Part shown: piece by piece, positions 54,084-62,911 of the stretch
Position numbering within the stretch: position 1 is the first letter of the stretch
Layout of the letters: each line of letters opens with the position of its first letter
Source of the DNA: an uncultured Planctomycetota bacterium
GTDB taxonomy: Bacteria; Planctomycetota; Planctomycetia; Pirellulales; Thermoguttaceae
DNA length: 64,000 nucleotides
Direction: 5' to 3'
Assembly (NCBI GenBank): GCA_902786505.1
Contig: CADACS010000003.1
Location: forward strand, 1-64,000
Notes under the pieces: generated by a model
Databases searched by the model: none
The model's input: only the letters and a program-made list of their open reading frames with translations
Told to the model about the DNA's origin: nothing
Position numbers and translations under genes: made by a program

Positions 54084-55418
54084 CTACTCGCGGCGCCGGT
54101 CGATCGCCGTTCCCACGTCGGCGGAGTGGGCGGGCACAACGCCGTTAGTGAGTCGCGACAGCGCGTACAGCATGGGCACGTCGACCCATATCGGATTGAT
54201 ATTCTTCACGCGAAAACCGGACCGGCCCGTCGTCGGATCGATTTCAGGCGAAACGCCCGTCGCGCTCACCGGAATATAGATCACCTCTTCCGCGAAGCTT
54301 TCCGCGGAAGAGACAAAATCGGGCGTGCGCTTCATGAGCAGCGACCGCAGCCGCTCGCTCACCGCCTTAACGCGGTCGACGCGAAGATAAGAATACACCG
54401 TTCCTTCGTAATACGCGGTCGAGACGGGGTCTTTTCGGAACTCGTTCGACGGGAGCAGGTTCTGCCAAACGTCGAGCTTCGTGACGACGACGACAAGCGG
54501 CTCCTTAAACCGATCGTTCATATACATTCCGCGCGTGGCGCGAATACGGCGCGTCATCTCCGAAAAGACCGCTTCCTGACGTATCGGCGAACGGCGGAAT
54601 TCGTCGTTCCGATCCCCTTCGTCGAGCTGCGGATCGTTAGAAACGACCCGGCACGCCGCGCGGAACCGCGCGTCCTGCGTCGGATCGAAGAGAAAGAACA
54701 GGCATCCGCAACGGCCCAAATGGCGCGTCACGGGCGAGGACGAAGAATCGGAATCGCGCGTCGGGAGATAACTTTCGCCCGCATTGTCGTAGAGACAGAC
54801 CGTCTTCGAAAGAGACGACGCCTTGCTGCGATTCGGATGATCCCGCGCCGGAGACGCGAGAAAGATAAACGGCTGAGGATAGACGACGGTCTGATCGTCG
54901 TACTGCACCGAATTATAGAGGTCGCCCTGCTCTTCCGTTTTATCGATGCGGACGATGCGGTCTTCTTCGCTGAGAAACTGAAGCGATTCGTACTCCTGAA
55001 GCCGGCGGTTCATCTCGGGCTCCGCGTCGGTAAAGTCGACCTTGAACTTTTTCGGCAGAATTTTGCGCAGACGCCACGTCGAAGACGCGAGATAGTACGA
55101 CTTGCCGGACGACGGCGCGCCCACGATCGACATGAAAATTGTACTCGCTTCAAGAGACGCGGCCGGTATGTGAAGATGGCAGTGCGGACAGGCGAACTCG
55201 CGGCAGGAATAGCCGTTCGCGTCGAGCGCAAATCCGCGAAGGTCAAATTCCGTCGGCAAGAAACGTTCGTGCTCCGTCTCGCCAAGCTTCATATCGCCGA
55301 CAAGCCCGGGCGATTCCGCTATCCACAGAACGTCTTCCGGCGGAAAGGACGTCCAGCAGTGCGGACAAACGACCGTCTTAAGCAATCGGCGTTTGGCGTT
55401 TACCGGCGATTTCGACAT
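54084..55418 (-). CDS. Zinc-ribbon GTPase, DO-GTPase2-like
   Basis: The 444-residue protein starts at the ATG at 55418 (GGAG site); the frame is open 20 codons further up. Residues 18-21 (CPHC) and 77-80 (CPHC) form a split zinc ribbon. The P-loop GAPSSGKS lies at 100-107, the G3 motif as DNAGE at 211-215, and the G4 motif as TKLD at 313-316, so it is a P-loop GTPase rather than an ATPase. The arrangement zinc ribbon, P-loop, long insert and late G4 resembles the DO-GTPase2 family found beside GAP1. No membrane helix is present, so it should act at the cytoplasmic face. Its neighbours, a GAP1-like gene below and a TolR-like module above, suggest it gates or powers the envelope machine. Confidence 0.72.
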   Translation of the reverse strand: MSKSPVNAKRRLLKTVVCPHCWTSFPPEDVLWIAESPGLVGDMKLGETEHERFLPTEFDLRGFALDANGYSCREFACPHCHLHIPAASLEASTIFMSIVGAPSSGKSYYLASSTWRLRKILPKKFKVDFTDAEPEMNRRLQEYESLQFLSEEDRIVRIDKTEEQGDLYNSVQYDDQTVVYPQPFIFLASPARDHPNRSKASSLSKTVCLYDNAGESYLPTRDSDSSSSPVTRHLGRCGCLFFLFDPTQDARFRAACRVVSNDPQLDEGDRNDEFRRSPIRQEAVFSEMTRRIRATRGMYMNDRFKEPLVVVVTKLDVWQNLLPSNEFRKDPVSTAYYEGTVYSYLRVDRVKAVSERLRSLLMKRTPDFVSSAESFAEEVIYIPVSATGVSPEIDPTTGRSGFRVKNINPIWVDVPMLYALSRLTNGVVPAHSADVGTAIDRRRE

Positions 55419-55491
55419 AACAAGCGCTCCTGTCGGGTTCGAATGAGAGAAGCTCCCCAATTCCACGCGCCGCGCCAATCGCTTAGGCGCG

Positions 55492-56088
55492 TTAGAAGTA
55501 GAAGGTCAGCGTCTTCTGGGCGCGGGTACTTGGCGCGCGAAGCTTATTTCCGCCCTCTTCGGCGATCTTTAGCGCCTCGATAAAGATTTGACGGAAATCT
55601 TCGGCTTTTGTTCCGGCCCCGTCGACGCCCAGACGGTCGTATTCTTTCTTTTTGATCTCGTTCGCAACGGCGCTCGCCTGCCGGAATCCTTCCAGATTCT
55701 TGCCCTTGGCGATCGCGTCTCGAGCTTCGGCGAGCTCCTCGCGCGCGCGCTCGACGGGATCGGAACTCTTTTTGGGCGGCTCGGGCTTCGGTTGCGGCTT
55801 AGGGACGTTAGCGGGCGCTGGGGCCGGAGGAGGCGGCGTCTTGGCCGACGGCTTGACCGCGGCCGGAGAATCCGGTTTCGCGCGCGATTGAACCGGTTTC
55901 TTCGCCGACGCCGGAACCGTAGACGGGCGCGGTTCGAGCCCTTCGGTCGACTTCCGAAGGCCCCCTTCCCGTTTCGGCGATTTCGCAAACGCGTCGCCCA
56001 TGCCGCAATACGCGGCAAAGACCAGCGCCGCCGTCAGTATGGCGGCGGTCGTTCGCAAAATTCGTTTCGTTGAAAAACAGGCGCGCAT
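55492..56088 (-). CDS. Exported protein with a small conserved C-terminal domain, copy 2
   Basis: The 198-residue product has a signal peptide or N-terminal anchor (about residues 8-35), a Pro/Lys/Ala-rich linker, and a C-terminal domain of about 75 helical residues that matches the end of the 390-residue protein at 57963: AREELAEARDAIAKGKNLEGFRQ with YDRLGVDGAGTKAEDF here, and IEKELEKARAADKKGDHKKAFEL with YQRVGVDGEGKQAAQF there. The YxRxGVDGxG core looks like the key feature. I know no family for it. ATG at 56088 with GGGAG. Both copies follow a TolR-like pair, so the unit TolR-A, TolR-B, small-domain protein is repeated. Confidence 0.75.
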   Translation of the reverse strand: MRACFSTKRILRTTAAILTAALVFAAYCGMGDAFAKSPKREGGLRKSTEGLEPRPSTVPASAKKPVQSRAKPDSPAAVKPSAKTPPPPAPAPANVPKPQPKPEPPKKSSDPVERAREELAEARDAIAKGKNLEGFRQASAVANEIKKKEYDRLGVDGAGTKAEDFRQIFIEALKIAEEGGNKLRAPSTRAQKTLTFYF

Positions 56089-56216
56089 ATCCGTCTCCCA
56101 AAATCGCGCGAACCGCTCGCGCTTTAACGTAATTATTTCTAAAAAAAGCGTAAAAAACAAGCGAAAAAGGGCTCTTTAAAGGAAAATTCCATAGATTTCT
56201 CAACGCCCGCAACGCG

Positions 56217-57131
56217 TTATTCCGCCTTCTGATTCGTTCCGCCCTGGTCGGCGACGAACGTCCCTTCTTTTCCGACGATCGGCCGAAGGTCGTACTCGCG
56301 CGCTTTTAGGAAATCGCGGAGAACGGAATATTCGGCGTAAGAATCGTTCGCGACGACGATTGAAATCTTGTCTTTGCGAGGATTGCAGTTCGCAAACGCG
56401 CGTTCGAGCTCCGCCTCGACGTCGGACGCGTTGAGATCGACGCCGCGCCACGGCTTCGGCTCGGTTCTTATCTCGGCGGGCTTGTCCTCGACGACGACGA
56501 AATCCTCCGTATTGAGTTCGCCCGTCCATTCTTTGCCGTCGAACGCGTGCCAGAAATAGAGCCGGCCGTATTTCAGTACGACGGCGACTTCGTTTTTGAT
56601 CGACGCGCGCATTTGCGGCGTCGACGTCTTGCGCGCCTTGGCGCTCAGCGCGGCGTCCGCGGCGTCCTGCGCCCGCGCGACCGACGCGCGCGCCTCGTCG
56701 AGCTCCTTTTCCAGCCGTTCCCGGTCGGTCTTCAGCGCCTTCTTGCGCGCCTCGATCGCCTCGATTTCACGCGCCGTCTTCGCGTTCGCGTCGGTCGCGG
56801 CGAGCAGGGCGTCGCGGATCTCAAGCGTCTGACCGTAGATTTCCGCTATTTTCGGATCGTTAAGCCGTTCGATAAACTTCTTTGCGTCTTCCGCGCGCTC
56901 TACGGCGCGATCGCGCCGCGTCGCCAACTCTTCGAGTTCTTCCTGAAGGGACGTCAGCTCGGCGCGGCTCGCGGCCGCGCGCTCCGTCTGCATACGTTCG
57001 ATCGCGGCGTCGCGCGTCGCGCGAATCGAGACGACGACAAAGAGCATGAGGAAAAGGAATCCTCCGAACATATTGCAGATCGCGTCCAGAAAGAGCTCCA
57101 GACTGTCTTGCCGAATCCGTTGGCGGCTCAC
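56217..57131 (-). CDS. TolR/ExbD-like protein B, copy 2
   Basis: The 304-residue protein has a single N-terminal helix (about 13-36) that contains Asp16 (FLDAICNMFGGFLFLMLFVVV). In TolR, ExbD and MotB an Asp in this helix carries the protons of the motor. A coiled coil follows (about 45-165) and then a periplasmic domain (RLYFWHAF, PKPWRGVDLN, ISIVVANDSYAEY). Its paralogue is the protein at 59191. The GTG at 57131 overlaps the preceding stop (GTGA) with GGAG upstream, so the two TolR-like subunits are made in equal amounts. It lacks an obvious OmpA-like peptidoglycan-binding signature. Confidence 0.78.
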   Translation of the reverse strand: MSRQRIRQDSLELFLDAICNMFGGFLFLMLFVVVSIRATRDAAIERMQTERAAASRAELTSLQEELEELATRRDRAVERAEDAKKFIERLNDPKIAEIYGQTLEIRDALLAATDANAKTAREIEAIEARKKALKTDRERLEKELDEARASVARAQDAADAALSAKARKTSTPQMRASIKNEVAVVLKYGRLYFWHAFDGKEWTGELNTEDFVVVEDKPAEIRTEPKPWRGVDLNASDVEAELERAFANCNPRKDKISIVVANDSYAEYSVLRDFLKAREYDLRPIVGKEGTFVADQGGTNQKAE

Positions 57132-57949
57132 CGTCGCGCTCCTTTCTTTCTTGGCGGAATAAACTGGAGTTCGCGCTTTTCGGCGACAAGATCGATTCCC
57201 AACTTAAAGTGCAGGTCTTCCAGTTCCAAAGAGATCGCGTCGAATTTAGCCGCGCCGCTCGGACGCGCGATAAGAACAAAATACTCGTTGACGCGCGAGC
57301 GCGTCTTAGCCCAGGCGACGAATTCTTCCGGACTGGCGAACTCGCGCCGCGTCTCGTCCGGATCGGACGGAACCGCGACGATATTGCCGCCGGAAATATC
57401 GACATACCAAGGTTTTTCGCGTACGCCGTCGGGAAATTCGTAGTAGACGAGATTCGGATTGTCCGGCGCGCTCGGAACGTTCGTGGCGCTTTGCGCTTCC
57501 TCCCGAACCTTCTTTAACTCTTCGCGCAGCTCCGCGAGACGCTTTTCCTCGTCCGCGTTCGCGCGTTCGGTCGCCCGCGCCGACTCGCGTTCGTTACGAA
57601 GCCGCGCTTCTTCCGCTTTCGCGGCCTCTAGCCGCTTCTGCACGTTCTCGAAATTCGTCTGAACTTCCGCAAGAGAAAAGCCGGCCGTTTGCGGATCGAC
57701 CGCGTCCCCGGCGTCGGGCGCCGCCGATTCGAGCGCCTCGATATCTTCCCGCTCGGCGGCGATCTTAGCGCGCAGCTCTTTGACCTGCGCCGCGATCGGA
57801 TCGTTCTGCTCCGGCGTATCGTCCGCGACGCGCCGGGTAAGTTCGAGCGCGAGCATAAGGGTTATGAGCACGACTACCCCGCACACCGAGGTAATCGCGT
57901 CCTGAAAGGCAAACAGAGAAAAGGGCGCGCCCTTTCTTTTACGGCTCAC
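57128..57949 (-). CDS. TolR/ExbD-like protein A, copy 2
   Basis: The 273-residue protein has one N-terminal helix, FAFQDAITSVCGVVVLITLMLAL, with Asp17 in the place of the proton-carrying Asp of TolR/ExbD. A coiled coil (about 50-150) leads to a periplasmic domain with PWYVDISGGNIVAV and EYFVLIARPSGAAKFDAI. The paralogue at 60126 shares these blocks. It belongs to a different TolR-like type from its partner at 56217 (helix sequence, periplasmic domain). GTG start at 57949 with AGGAG. Confidence 0.78.
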   Translation of the reverse strand: MSRKRKGAPFSLFAFQDAITSVCGVVVLITLMLALELTRRVADDTPEQNDPIAAQVKELRAKIAAEREDIEALESAAPDAGDAVDPQTAGFSLAEVQTNFENVQKRLEAAKAEEARLRNERESARATERANADEEKRLAELREELKKVREEAQSATNVPSAPDNPNLVYYEFPDGVREKPWYVDISGGNIVAVPSDPDETRREFASPEEFVAWAKTRSRVNEYFVLIARPSGAAKFDAISLELEDLHFKLGIDLVAEKRELQFIPPRKKGARR

Positions 57950-57962
57950 GGCTGTTTCGCTC

Positions 57963-59135
57963 CTAAAATTCTATAAGCAGGGGCAGTCCTTCCGGGTCTT
58001 CGTCTATTGGCTCAAGATCGCGGCCGTTCTCCTCGGCTATTGTAAACGCTTCTTTGAGCATGCGCCCAAATTGCGCGGCCTGCTTCCCTTCTCCGTCGAC
58101 CCCAACGCGCTGATAATCCCCTTGGCGAATCTCGGAACAGACGGAACACGCAAGTTCAAACGCCTTTTTATGATCCCCCTTCTTATCGGCGGCGCGAGCT
58201 TTCTCCAGTTCCTTCTCGATTCGGCTCAGCTGCTTGGCGCCGTCCGACGAAGAGCCGCGGGCGCCCTCGACGCGGTTCCGGCCGCCGTCGATTGCGGCGT
58301 CGCCGTCGGTCGGCGCCGGCTCGGCCGTATGGAAGAGCCCATGCCAAAAACTCGTGTCCGACTTGGCGCCCGACGCCCCGGAACCGCCCGAGCCCTTTGA
58401 AGTTGCGTCCTTTGATCCGGAGCCGTTCGCCGCGCCGCCGGACGCACGATCGGAACTCGAACGTCCTGCTTTCTGCCCGTTTTCCTCTTTCGAATTGACC
58501 GAGGAAGAAGCGGAGCCGCCCGCGGCGCCGGTCCTTCCGCCTTGCGCGCCGCCTGTTTCGCCCCCATTGTCCGACAGTCCGCCTAAGTCATTTGGAGAAC
58601 CGCCCTTCGATTCAACGCCCTCCGACGCGTTCCCGCCGGGCGTTCCGCCGGACCTCGGCCGACCTGTCTCTCCGTTCGATCGCGCGGTCGGAAATCCGGT
58701 TCCTGAGCCCGCGCCGCCCGTTTCGCCCCGAGTCCTTTCTCTGTCCTCGGTTTCCTCTCTAAACTCTCGCGGTTCCAACTCCTTTTCGGACTTCGTCTTT
58801 CGCTCTTCCTCGTCGGGCTCTGCCTCCTCTAGTTCCGCTTCTTCTGGCTCCGTCTCTTTCGATTCAGTCTCCTCCGGTTCCGGCTCGTCCTTTTGCGCGT
58901 CGCTCCGGTCGCTGTCGGAACGCGTCTCCTCGAAAGAATCCTCCTTCTCTTCCGGTTTCTTTTCTTTGTCTTCCCCGCGCGGCTCTTCCACTTTCTCCTG
59001 TGTCTGTTCTGAAACGGGCTCTTTCTTTTTGGCTTCCTTCGCGGCGCCAAAGAAGAAGAGCAGAAGAGCGAGGACAAGGAGCGCCGTTGCCGCAAGTATA
59101 ATAACGTAAACGCGTTCCGGTTTATTAAAATTCAT
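57963..59135 (-). CDS. Anchored low-complexity protein with a small conserved C-terminal domain, copy 1
   Basis: The 390-residue product starts at the ATG at 59135 (GGAGG site). A transmembrane helix at about 10-28 is followed by roughly 250 residues of disordered sequence: first very acidic (Glu/Asp/Lys), then Gly/Ser-rich, with no fold. The last 85 residues contain the same helical domain as the protein at 55492, including YQRVGVDGEGKQAAQF and the ending LLIEF. The linker, long enough to reach across a periplasm, would let the small domain act at a distance from the membrane. No known family. Confidence 0.75.
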   Translation of the reverse strand: MNFNKPERVYVIILAATALLVLALLLFFFGAAKEAKKKEPVSEQTQEKVEEPRGEDKEKKPEEKEDSFEETRSDSDRSDAQKDEPEPEETESKETEPEEAELEEAEPDEEERKTKSEKELEPREFREETEDRERTRGETGGAGSGTGFPTARSNGETGRPRSGGTPGGNASEGVESKGGSPNDLGGLSDNGGETGGAQGGRTGAAGGSASSSVNSKEENGQKAGRSSSDRASGGAANGSGSKDATSKGSGGSGASGAKSDTSFWHGLFHTAEPAPTDGDAAIDGGRNRVEGARGSSSDGAKQLSRIEKELEKARAADKKGDHKKAFELACSVCSEIRQGDYQRVGVDGEGKQAAQFGRMLKEAFTIAEENGRDLEPIDEDPEGLPLLIEF

Positions 59136-59190
59136 TGAATCGCGTCCTCCGAAAAGAAAGGAATCCAAACGTCCGAGACGGCAAACGCGC

Positions 59191-60129
59191 TCATTGCGCG
59201 TTGCCGGAACCGCCTCGATCGATGATAAATTCGCCGGGCGGAACAGTTACCGGGCGTATTTCAAAGCCCGCGTTCTTTAAATAGGAAGCGAGAACGCCGT
59301 ATTCCGAAAAGGAATCGTGCGCGAGGCATATGGCGATATAATGCCGGGCCGGACTGAACCGCTTAAACAGAATCGACAGCTGATAATCGGCGTCGGGCGC
59401 GTTCAACTCGGTTCCTTTCCACGGTTTCGGCTCTACCTTCAATCCCTTGAAAAAAGGGCCTTTTGTGATCGACGTTACCGTGTCGACCGTCATGAAATCG
59501 TCTCCTAACGATTTAAGCTGCTGTCCCGACGGCCCGTATTCGCGCAGGAAGTAAAGCTTGCCGTATTTGATCATGCATTGAATTTCGGTTTTATACGTCT
59601 CGCGAAGACGGGGCGGCGACGTCTTGCGCGTATTCTTTTTCCGGACCTTCTCGACCTCTTCTTTGACGTCGCTAACGACTTTCTCCGCGTCCTTTAGCTC
59701 TTCTTTTACCCGATCGCGTTCCGTTTCGGCGCGTTGAAGCGCTTCTTCAATCGCGTCAATTTGCGTTTGCAGTTCGCCGCTCTGAAACTCGACGTCCCTG
59801 ACCGTCTCCAGAACGGCCAGCGTTTCGCGGTACATTTCCAGCGCGTTCGGATCGACGAGATCCTCGACAAATTTTCGCGAATCTTCCTGCTGCTTAACGA
59901 CGTTCTTAATATCCTTATTGAGCCTGTCGATTTCAACGCGCAGCGTCTCTAACTCCACGTCCTGAACCGGTTCGATTCCAGACGCTTTGAGCTCCGCGCG
60001 CTGCTCCTCGGTCGACATGCGTATCGAGACGACGACAAAGAGCATAATAAAGATAAAGCCGCCGAACATATTGCAGATCGCGTCGAGAAATAGCTCTAAC
60101 CCGTCTCGTTTCGTTCTTTTGCGGCTCAT
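59191..60129 (-). CDS. TolR/ExbD-like protein B, copy 1
   Basis: A 312-residue paralogue of the protein at 56217, with the same FLDAICNMFGGFIFIMLFVVV helix holding Asp16, a coiled coil (about 45-160) and a periplasmic domain (KLYFLREY, EPKPWKGTELN, ICLAHDSFSEYGVLASYL). A poly-basic KKNTRKTSPP stretch connects the coil and domain. Its ATG overlaps the preceding stop (ATGA) with GGAG upstream. The strong conservation of the helix and the divergence elsewhere show that the duplicated genes have kept the channel-facing part intact. Confidence 0.78.
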   Translation of the reverse strand: MSRKRTKRDGLELFLDAICNMFGGFIFIMLFVVVSIRMSTEEQRAELKASGIEPVQDVELETLRVEIDRLNKDIKNVVKQQEDSRKFVEDLVDPNALEMYRETLAVLETVRDVEFQSGELQTQIDAIEEALQRAETERDRVKEELKDAEKVVSDVKEEVEKVRKKNTRKTSPPRLRETYKTEIQCMIKYGKLYFLREYGPSGQQLKSLGDDFMTVDTVTSITKGPFFKGLKVEPKPWKGTELNAPDADYQLSILFKRFSPARHYIAICLAHDSFSEYGVLASYLKNAGFEIRPVTVPPGEFIIDRGGSGNAQ

Positions 60130-60920
60130 GGTCGCTCCGTCTCTTCTTCCCGCGTAAATTCCAATTCGCGCGTCTCGCCAATGAAGTCGACGCCAATCTG
60201 ATAGCCCGCGGCGGTCAGTTCGCCGTTAATCTCGCTGTAGACGGCGGCGCCGCTCGGACGCGCGATCAGGACGAAATACTCGACGTTCGTCGGCCGCGTT
60301 CTCGCCCAGCGTATAAAGTCGGACGCGTCCCGGAATTCCTTACGGCTCTTTCTCGAAAGAGCGATCACGCGCGCGCCGGAAATATCGACAAACCACGGCT
60401 GAAGCGCGCCGTCGTTGGGGAAGTTATACAAAACGCCCCCTTTGAGCGCCTCGTTGAGATTCTCGCGCTCGGCGTCTTCGGCGTCTTTCGTCTTCTCCAA
60501 TTTCCGCTCCAGCGATTCCGTTTCCGCGGCGATTTCGTTCGTCTTCTTTTTGAGCGATTCGTCCTCTGCAAGTTCCTTCTGAAGCTCGTCCAGTTCCCGC
60601 TCGGCGTCCTTGAGCCGTTCGCGCGCGGAATTGAGCCGCGCTTCGATCTCAGACCGGCTCAGACTCGCCGCCTCCGCGGCAAATTTCGAGAGATCGTCCG
60701 GCGCTTCCGCAATCGCGAGCCGCTCGCGCAGCTTGCCGATCTCGGCGTTGAGCTCCTGCGCCTTTTTCGCGTTCTCAATTTCGTGAACGTCCTGAACGGC
60801 CGCGCGCGTTAGCTGAAGCGCGAGCAAAAGCGTAATGAGCACGACGACCCCGCACACCGACGTCATCGCGTCCTGAAAGGCAAATAGCGTAAACGGCGCG
60901 CCCTTCTGGCTTCTACTCAT
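60126..60920 (-). CDS. TolR/ExbD-like protein A, copy 1
   Basis: A 264-residue paralogue of the protein at 57128, with the helix FAFQDAMTSVCGVVVLITLLLAL and Asp17, a coiled coil, and the periplasmic block PWFVDISGARVIAL and EYFVLIARPSGAA. The start at 60920 lies eight bases inside the end of the channel-subunit gene, which couples the two. With the proteins at 60913 and 59191 it forms a TolQ-TolR-like set with two different TolR subunits. Confidence 0.8.
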   Translation of the reverse strand: MSRSQKGAPFTLFAFQDAMTSVCGVVVLITLLLALQLTRAAVQDVHEIENAKKAQELNAEIGKLRERLAIAEAPDDLSKFAAEAASLSRSEIEARLNSARERLKDAERELDELQKELAEDESLKKKTNEIAAETESLERKLEKTKDAEDAERENLNEALKGGVLYNFPNDGALQPWFVDISGARVIALSRKSRKEFRDASDFIRWARTRPTNVEYFVLIARPSGAAVYSEINGELTAAGYQIGVDFIGETRELEFTREEETERP

Positions 60921-61797
60921 GCGCCGTCTCCGAAGCTTCAGCGCCGCCTATCGACGGAAGTTCCCCTTCCACACGGATTTTCGTTACGATGTTCGTCGTG
61001 CAGAATTCGGCGATTTCGTCGAGCAGTTCCTCTTCCGATTTCCGTACAAACGTGGCGAAAAGCTGGAGTAAAAGCGCGACCGACAGCGCGACGAGCGTCG
61101 TTTCAAACGCCGTCGAAAGGCCCGCGGTTACGTCTTTTAGCGCGGGCGTGAGTTCCGACATGTCGCTCGACGCGGTCAGAACGCCGGTAAAATTCCCAAT
61201 CGCGGACGAAAGACCGATTACCGTTCCTATAAAACCGAGAATCGGAATCGCCCAGAGGAAACCGGTAATGAGCGAATAGCTCGTTTCGGAAATATTCTCG
61301 TCCTGCTCCGCCTGCGTCCGAAAGAGCGCGTCGACGTCGGATACGCGCCCGATATTGCGCAAATTCGAAAGCGTTTGAATAATGCGCCGATAGACGATAA
61401 AGTCCTTAGGGGAGTCCGCGTTGCGCGATATCTGATTGACGACCTCGTCCACCGTGCCGACCGTGAGTACGAAATCGGGATCGTTCGGTAGAATCGAAAG
61501 GCGCAGAGGCTTGCGCTGAAGCTTGATTTTGCGCGTCTTAATCCACAGCATAAAGAACGTCCAGAAGCCGAGCGCGACGACCGCGTACGGCGTCCAGCCG
61601 CGTTCGGTAAACATGCGCTTAAACGGATTGTCCGGCACAAAGACCAAGATAATATAAAACGCGACCGTCGCCAGCGCCGCCATAACGCCCGAAGGAAGCG
61701 AGCCCGCCTTCGCGAAACGGCCGCCGTCGAATCCAAGACGCCGTTCGAAATCGTCGCGACGCCACGATAGTTTCTGTTCTCTTTGTTCTTTTTTCAT
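60913..61797 (-). CDS. MotA/TolQ/ExbB-type proton channel subunit
   Basis: The 294-residue protein has membrane helices at about 37-54, 67-86, 176-200 and 226-250. The third and fourth carry the family signature: IPILGFIGTVIGLSSAIGNF and GLSTAFETTLVALSVALLL, corresponding to the P-x-L-G-x-x-G-T-V and T-T motifs of TolQ, ExbB and MotA that line the ion path. A cytoplasmic loop of about 90 residues lies between helices two and three, and there is no long tail of the kind found in ZorA. It is the only such subunit in the operon although four TolR-like partners are encoded. It overlaps its first TolR-like partner. Confidence 0.87.
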   Translation of the reverse strand: MKKEQREQKLSWRRDDFERRLGFDGGRFAKAGSLPSGVMAALATVAFYIILVFVPDNPFKRMFTERGWTPYAVVALGFWTFFMLWIKTRKIKLQRKPLRLSILPNDPDFVLTVGTVDEVVNQISRNADSPKDFIVYRRIIQTLSNLRNIGRVSDVDALFRTQAEQDENISETSYSLITGFLWAIPILGFIGTVIGLSSAIGNFTGVLTASSDMSELTPALKDVTAGLSTAFETTLVALSVALLLQLFATFVRKSEEELLDEIAEFCTTNIVTKIRVEGELPSIGGAEASETAHE

Positions 61798-61864
61798 TTT
61801 CTGCCGTTCTATTTCATTGCGGCGCCTCGCGCCGATTGTTCTTTAATGCTGCGTAAATAACGCG

Positions 61865-62866
61865 TTATTGTATTCCAGCCGCTTCGTTTAAAGGATAAAC
61901 CGCCCTCTTCGCCTGCGCCATTAGGAAGAAGAGCAAAATGGCGCCAACCGCCCCAATCAGCCACAATAGGAAGAAAAAGAGAACGCCGCCAAACAGGAAC
62001 GGCATATCGAAAATCCAGATCGACATGATATTCAAAATGAGTCCGACGCCGGACGCGACGTTCGACACGACAAGCGCGACGGTCAGACACGTGCCCGCGG
62101 AAGCCGCGAGCCCCGTCGAGACTTGAGGCGAGCGATAATCGGCCAATCCGCGATGAAACAGCGCGGCGTTAATCCCTTTCGCGGCGTCGACTAAAACGAC
62201 GAAAAGCCAATAGACGCGCCAAAACGGAACAAACAGAAAACCTACGGCGACGTCGGGCGTCGTTCGTGCGAATTCCTTCGGGATCGACCGCCACATTCCG
62301 TGAAGAAACATAAACGTCTCTATGGCGTAGATTAAGATCAAGACCGGCAGCAGTCCCCCAAGCACGAAAAGAAACGTGTCGAAAATACGGCTCTGAAGCT
62401 CGGAAAGCCCCTTGCTTCCGTGGAGATAACTCAAAAAGAGAATCAGCGTAAAGAAGCACCATGAGAGAATAAAGCACCACAGGCTCCAAATGTAACGGTT
62501 CCTAAGTTTATCGTTTAAACTCGCTTTCTTTCCGTAAACGCTCTTGCGGGGCGCGCTCTCCGGCCGCGCGTCACGCTGGATCGGAGGGGGCTGAACTGCC
62601 GGCTCCGACGGCGAACTGGAAGACGGAGAATAAACGGGGGGCGCGGCCGGCGGCGGATATGCGGCGCCGGACGGACCAGAATCGCTTTGCCGAGCCTGCT
62701 GAGGGGGCCGCAGTTCGCCGAATTCGTCCGCGGTCTTCCATACGCTTCTATCCCTCGAGAGACGGGTCTCTTCGGTAATCGTTCCGTTCGCGAGCATCTC
62801 GCGAATTTTCTCCGGGGTAAAGGGCCCGAACGCGAGCCCGCCGCGTTCTACATAAAAACCGGCCAT
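61865..62866 (-). CDS. GYF_2-membrane protein, intact copy
   Basis: The 333-residue protein has one GYF_2 domain at about residues 3-50 (FYVERGGLAFGPFTPEKIREML), a Pro/Ser-rich linker of about 70 residues, and a membrane part with about six helices. The block MWRSIPKEFARTTPDVAVGFLFVPFWRVYWLFV is the clearest family feature. The proline-rich linker could itself be a ligand for GYF domains, including those of its frameshifted paralogue. It follows the partial large protein after 45 bases and precedes the channel subunit, so it is second in the visible operon. Confidence 0.78.
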   Translation of the reverse strand: MAGFYVERGGLAFGPFTPEKIREMLANGTITEETRLSRDRSVWKTADEFGELRPPQQARQSDSGPSGAAYPPPAAPPVYSPSSSSPSEPAVQPPPIQRDARPESAPRKSVYGKKASLNDKLRNRYIWSLWCFILSWCFFTLILFLSYLHGSKGLSELQSRIFDTFLFVLGGLLPVLILIYAIETFMFLHGMWRSIPKEFARTTPDVAVGFLFVPFWRVYWLFVVLVDAAKGINAALFHRGLADYRSPQVSTGLAASAGTCLTVALVVSNVASGVGLILNIMSIWIFDMPFLFGGVLFFFLLWLIGAVGAILLFFLMAQAKRAVYPLNEAAGIQ

Positions 62867-62911
62867 AATTCACTCCAATACCAGTATTATTGCGTTTCTA
62901 AAATACGCGAT

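Noticed and set aside
54126..55583. Plus-strand open frame of 485 codons opposite the GTPase gene
   Set aside because: Complementary shadow of a well-supported GTPase with complete G motifs.
60913..61797. Calling this a Zorya defence locus (ZorAB)
   Set aside because: The channel subunit lacks the long ZorA tail and no ZorC/ZorD-type genes are seen, so only a general motor similarity remains.
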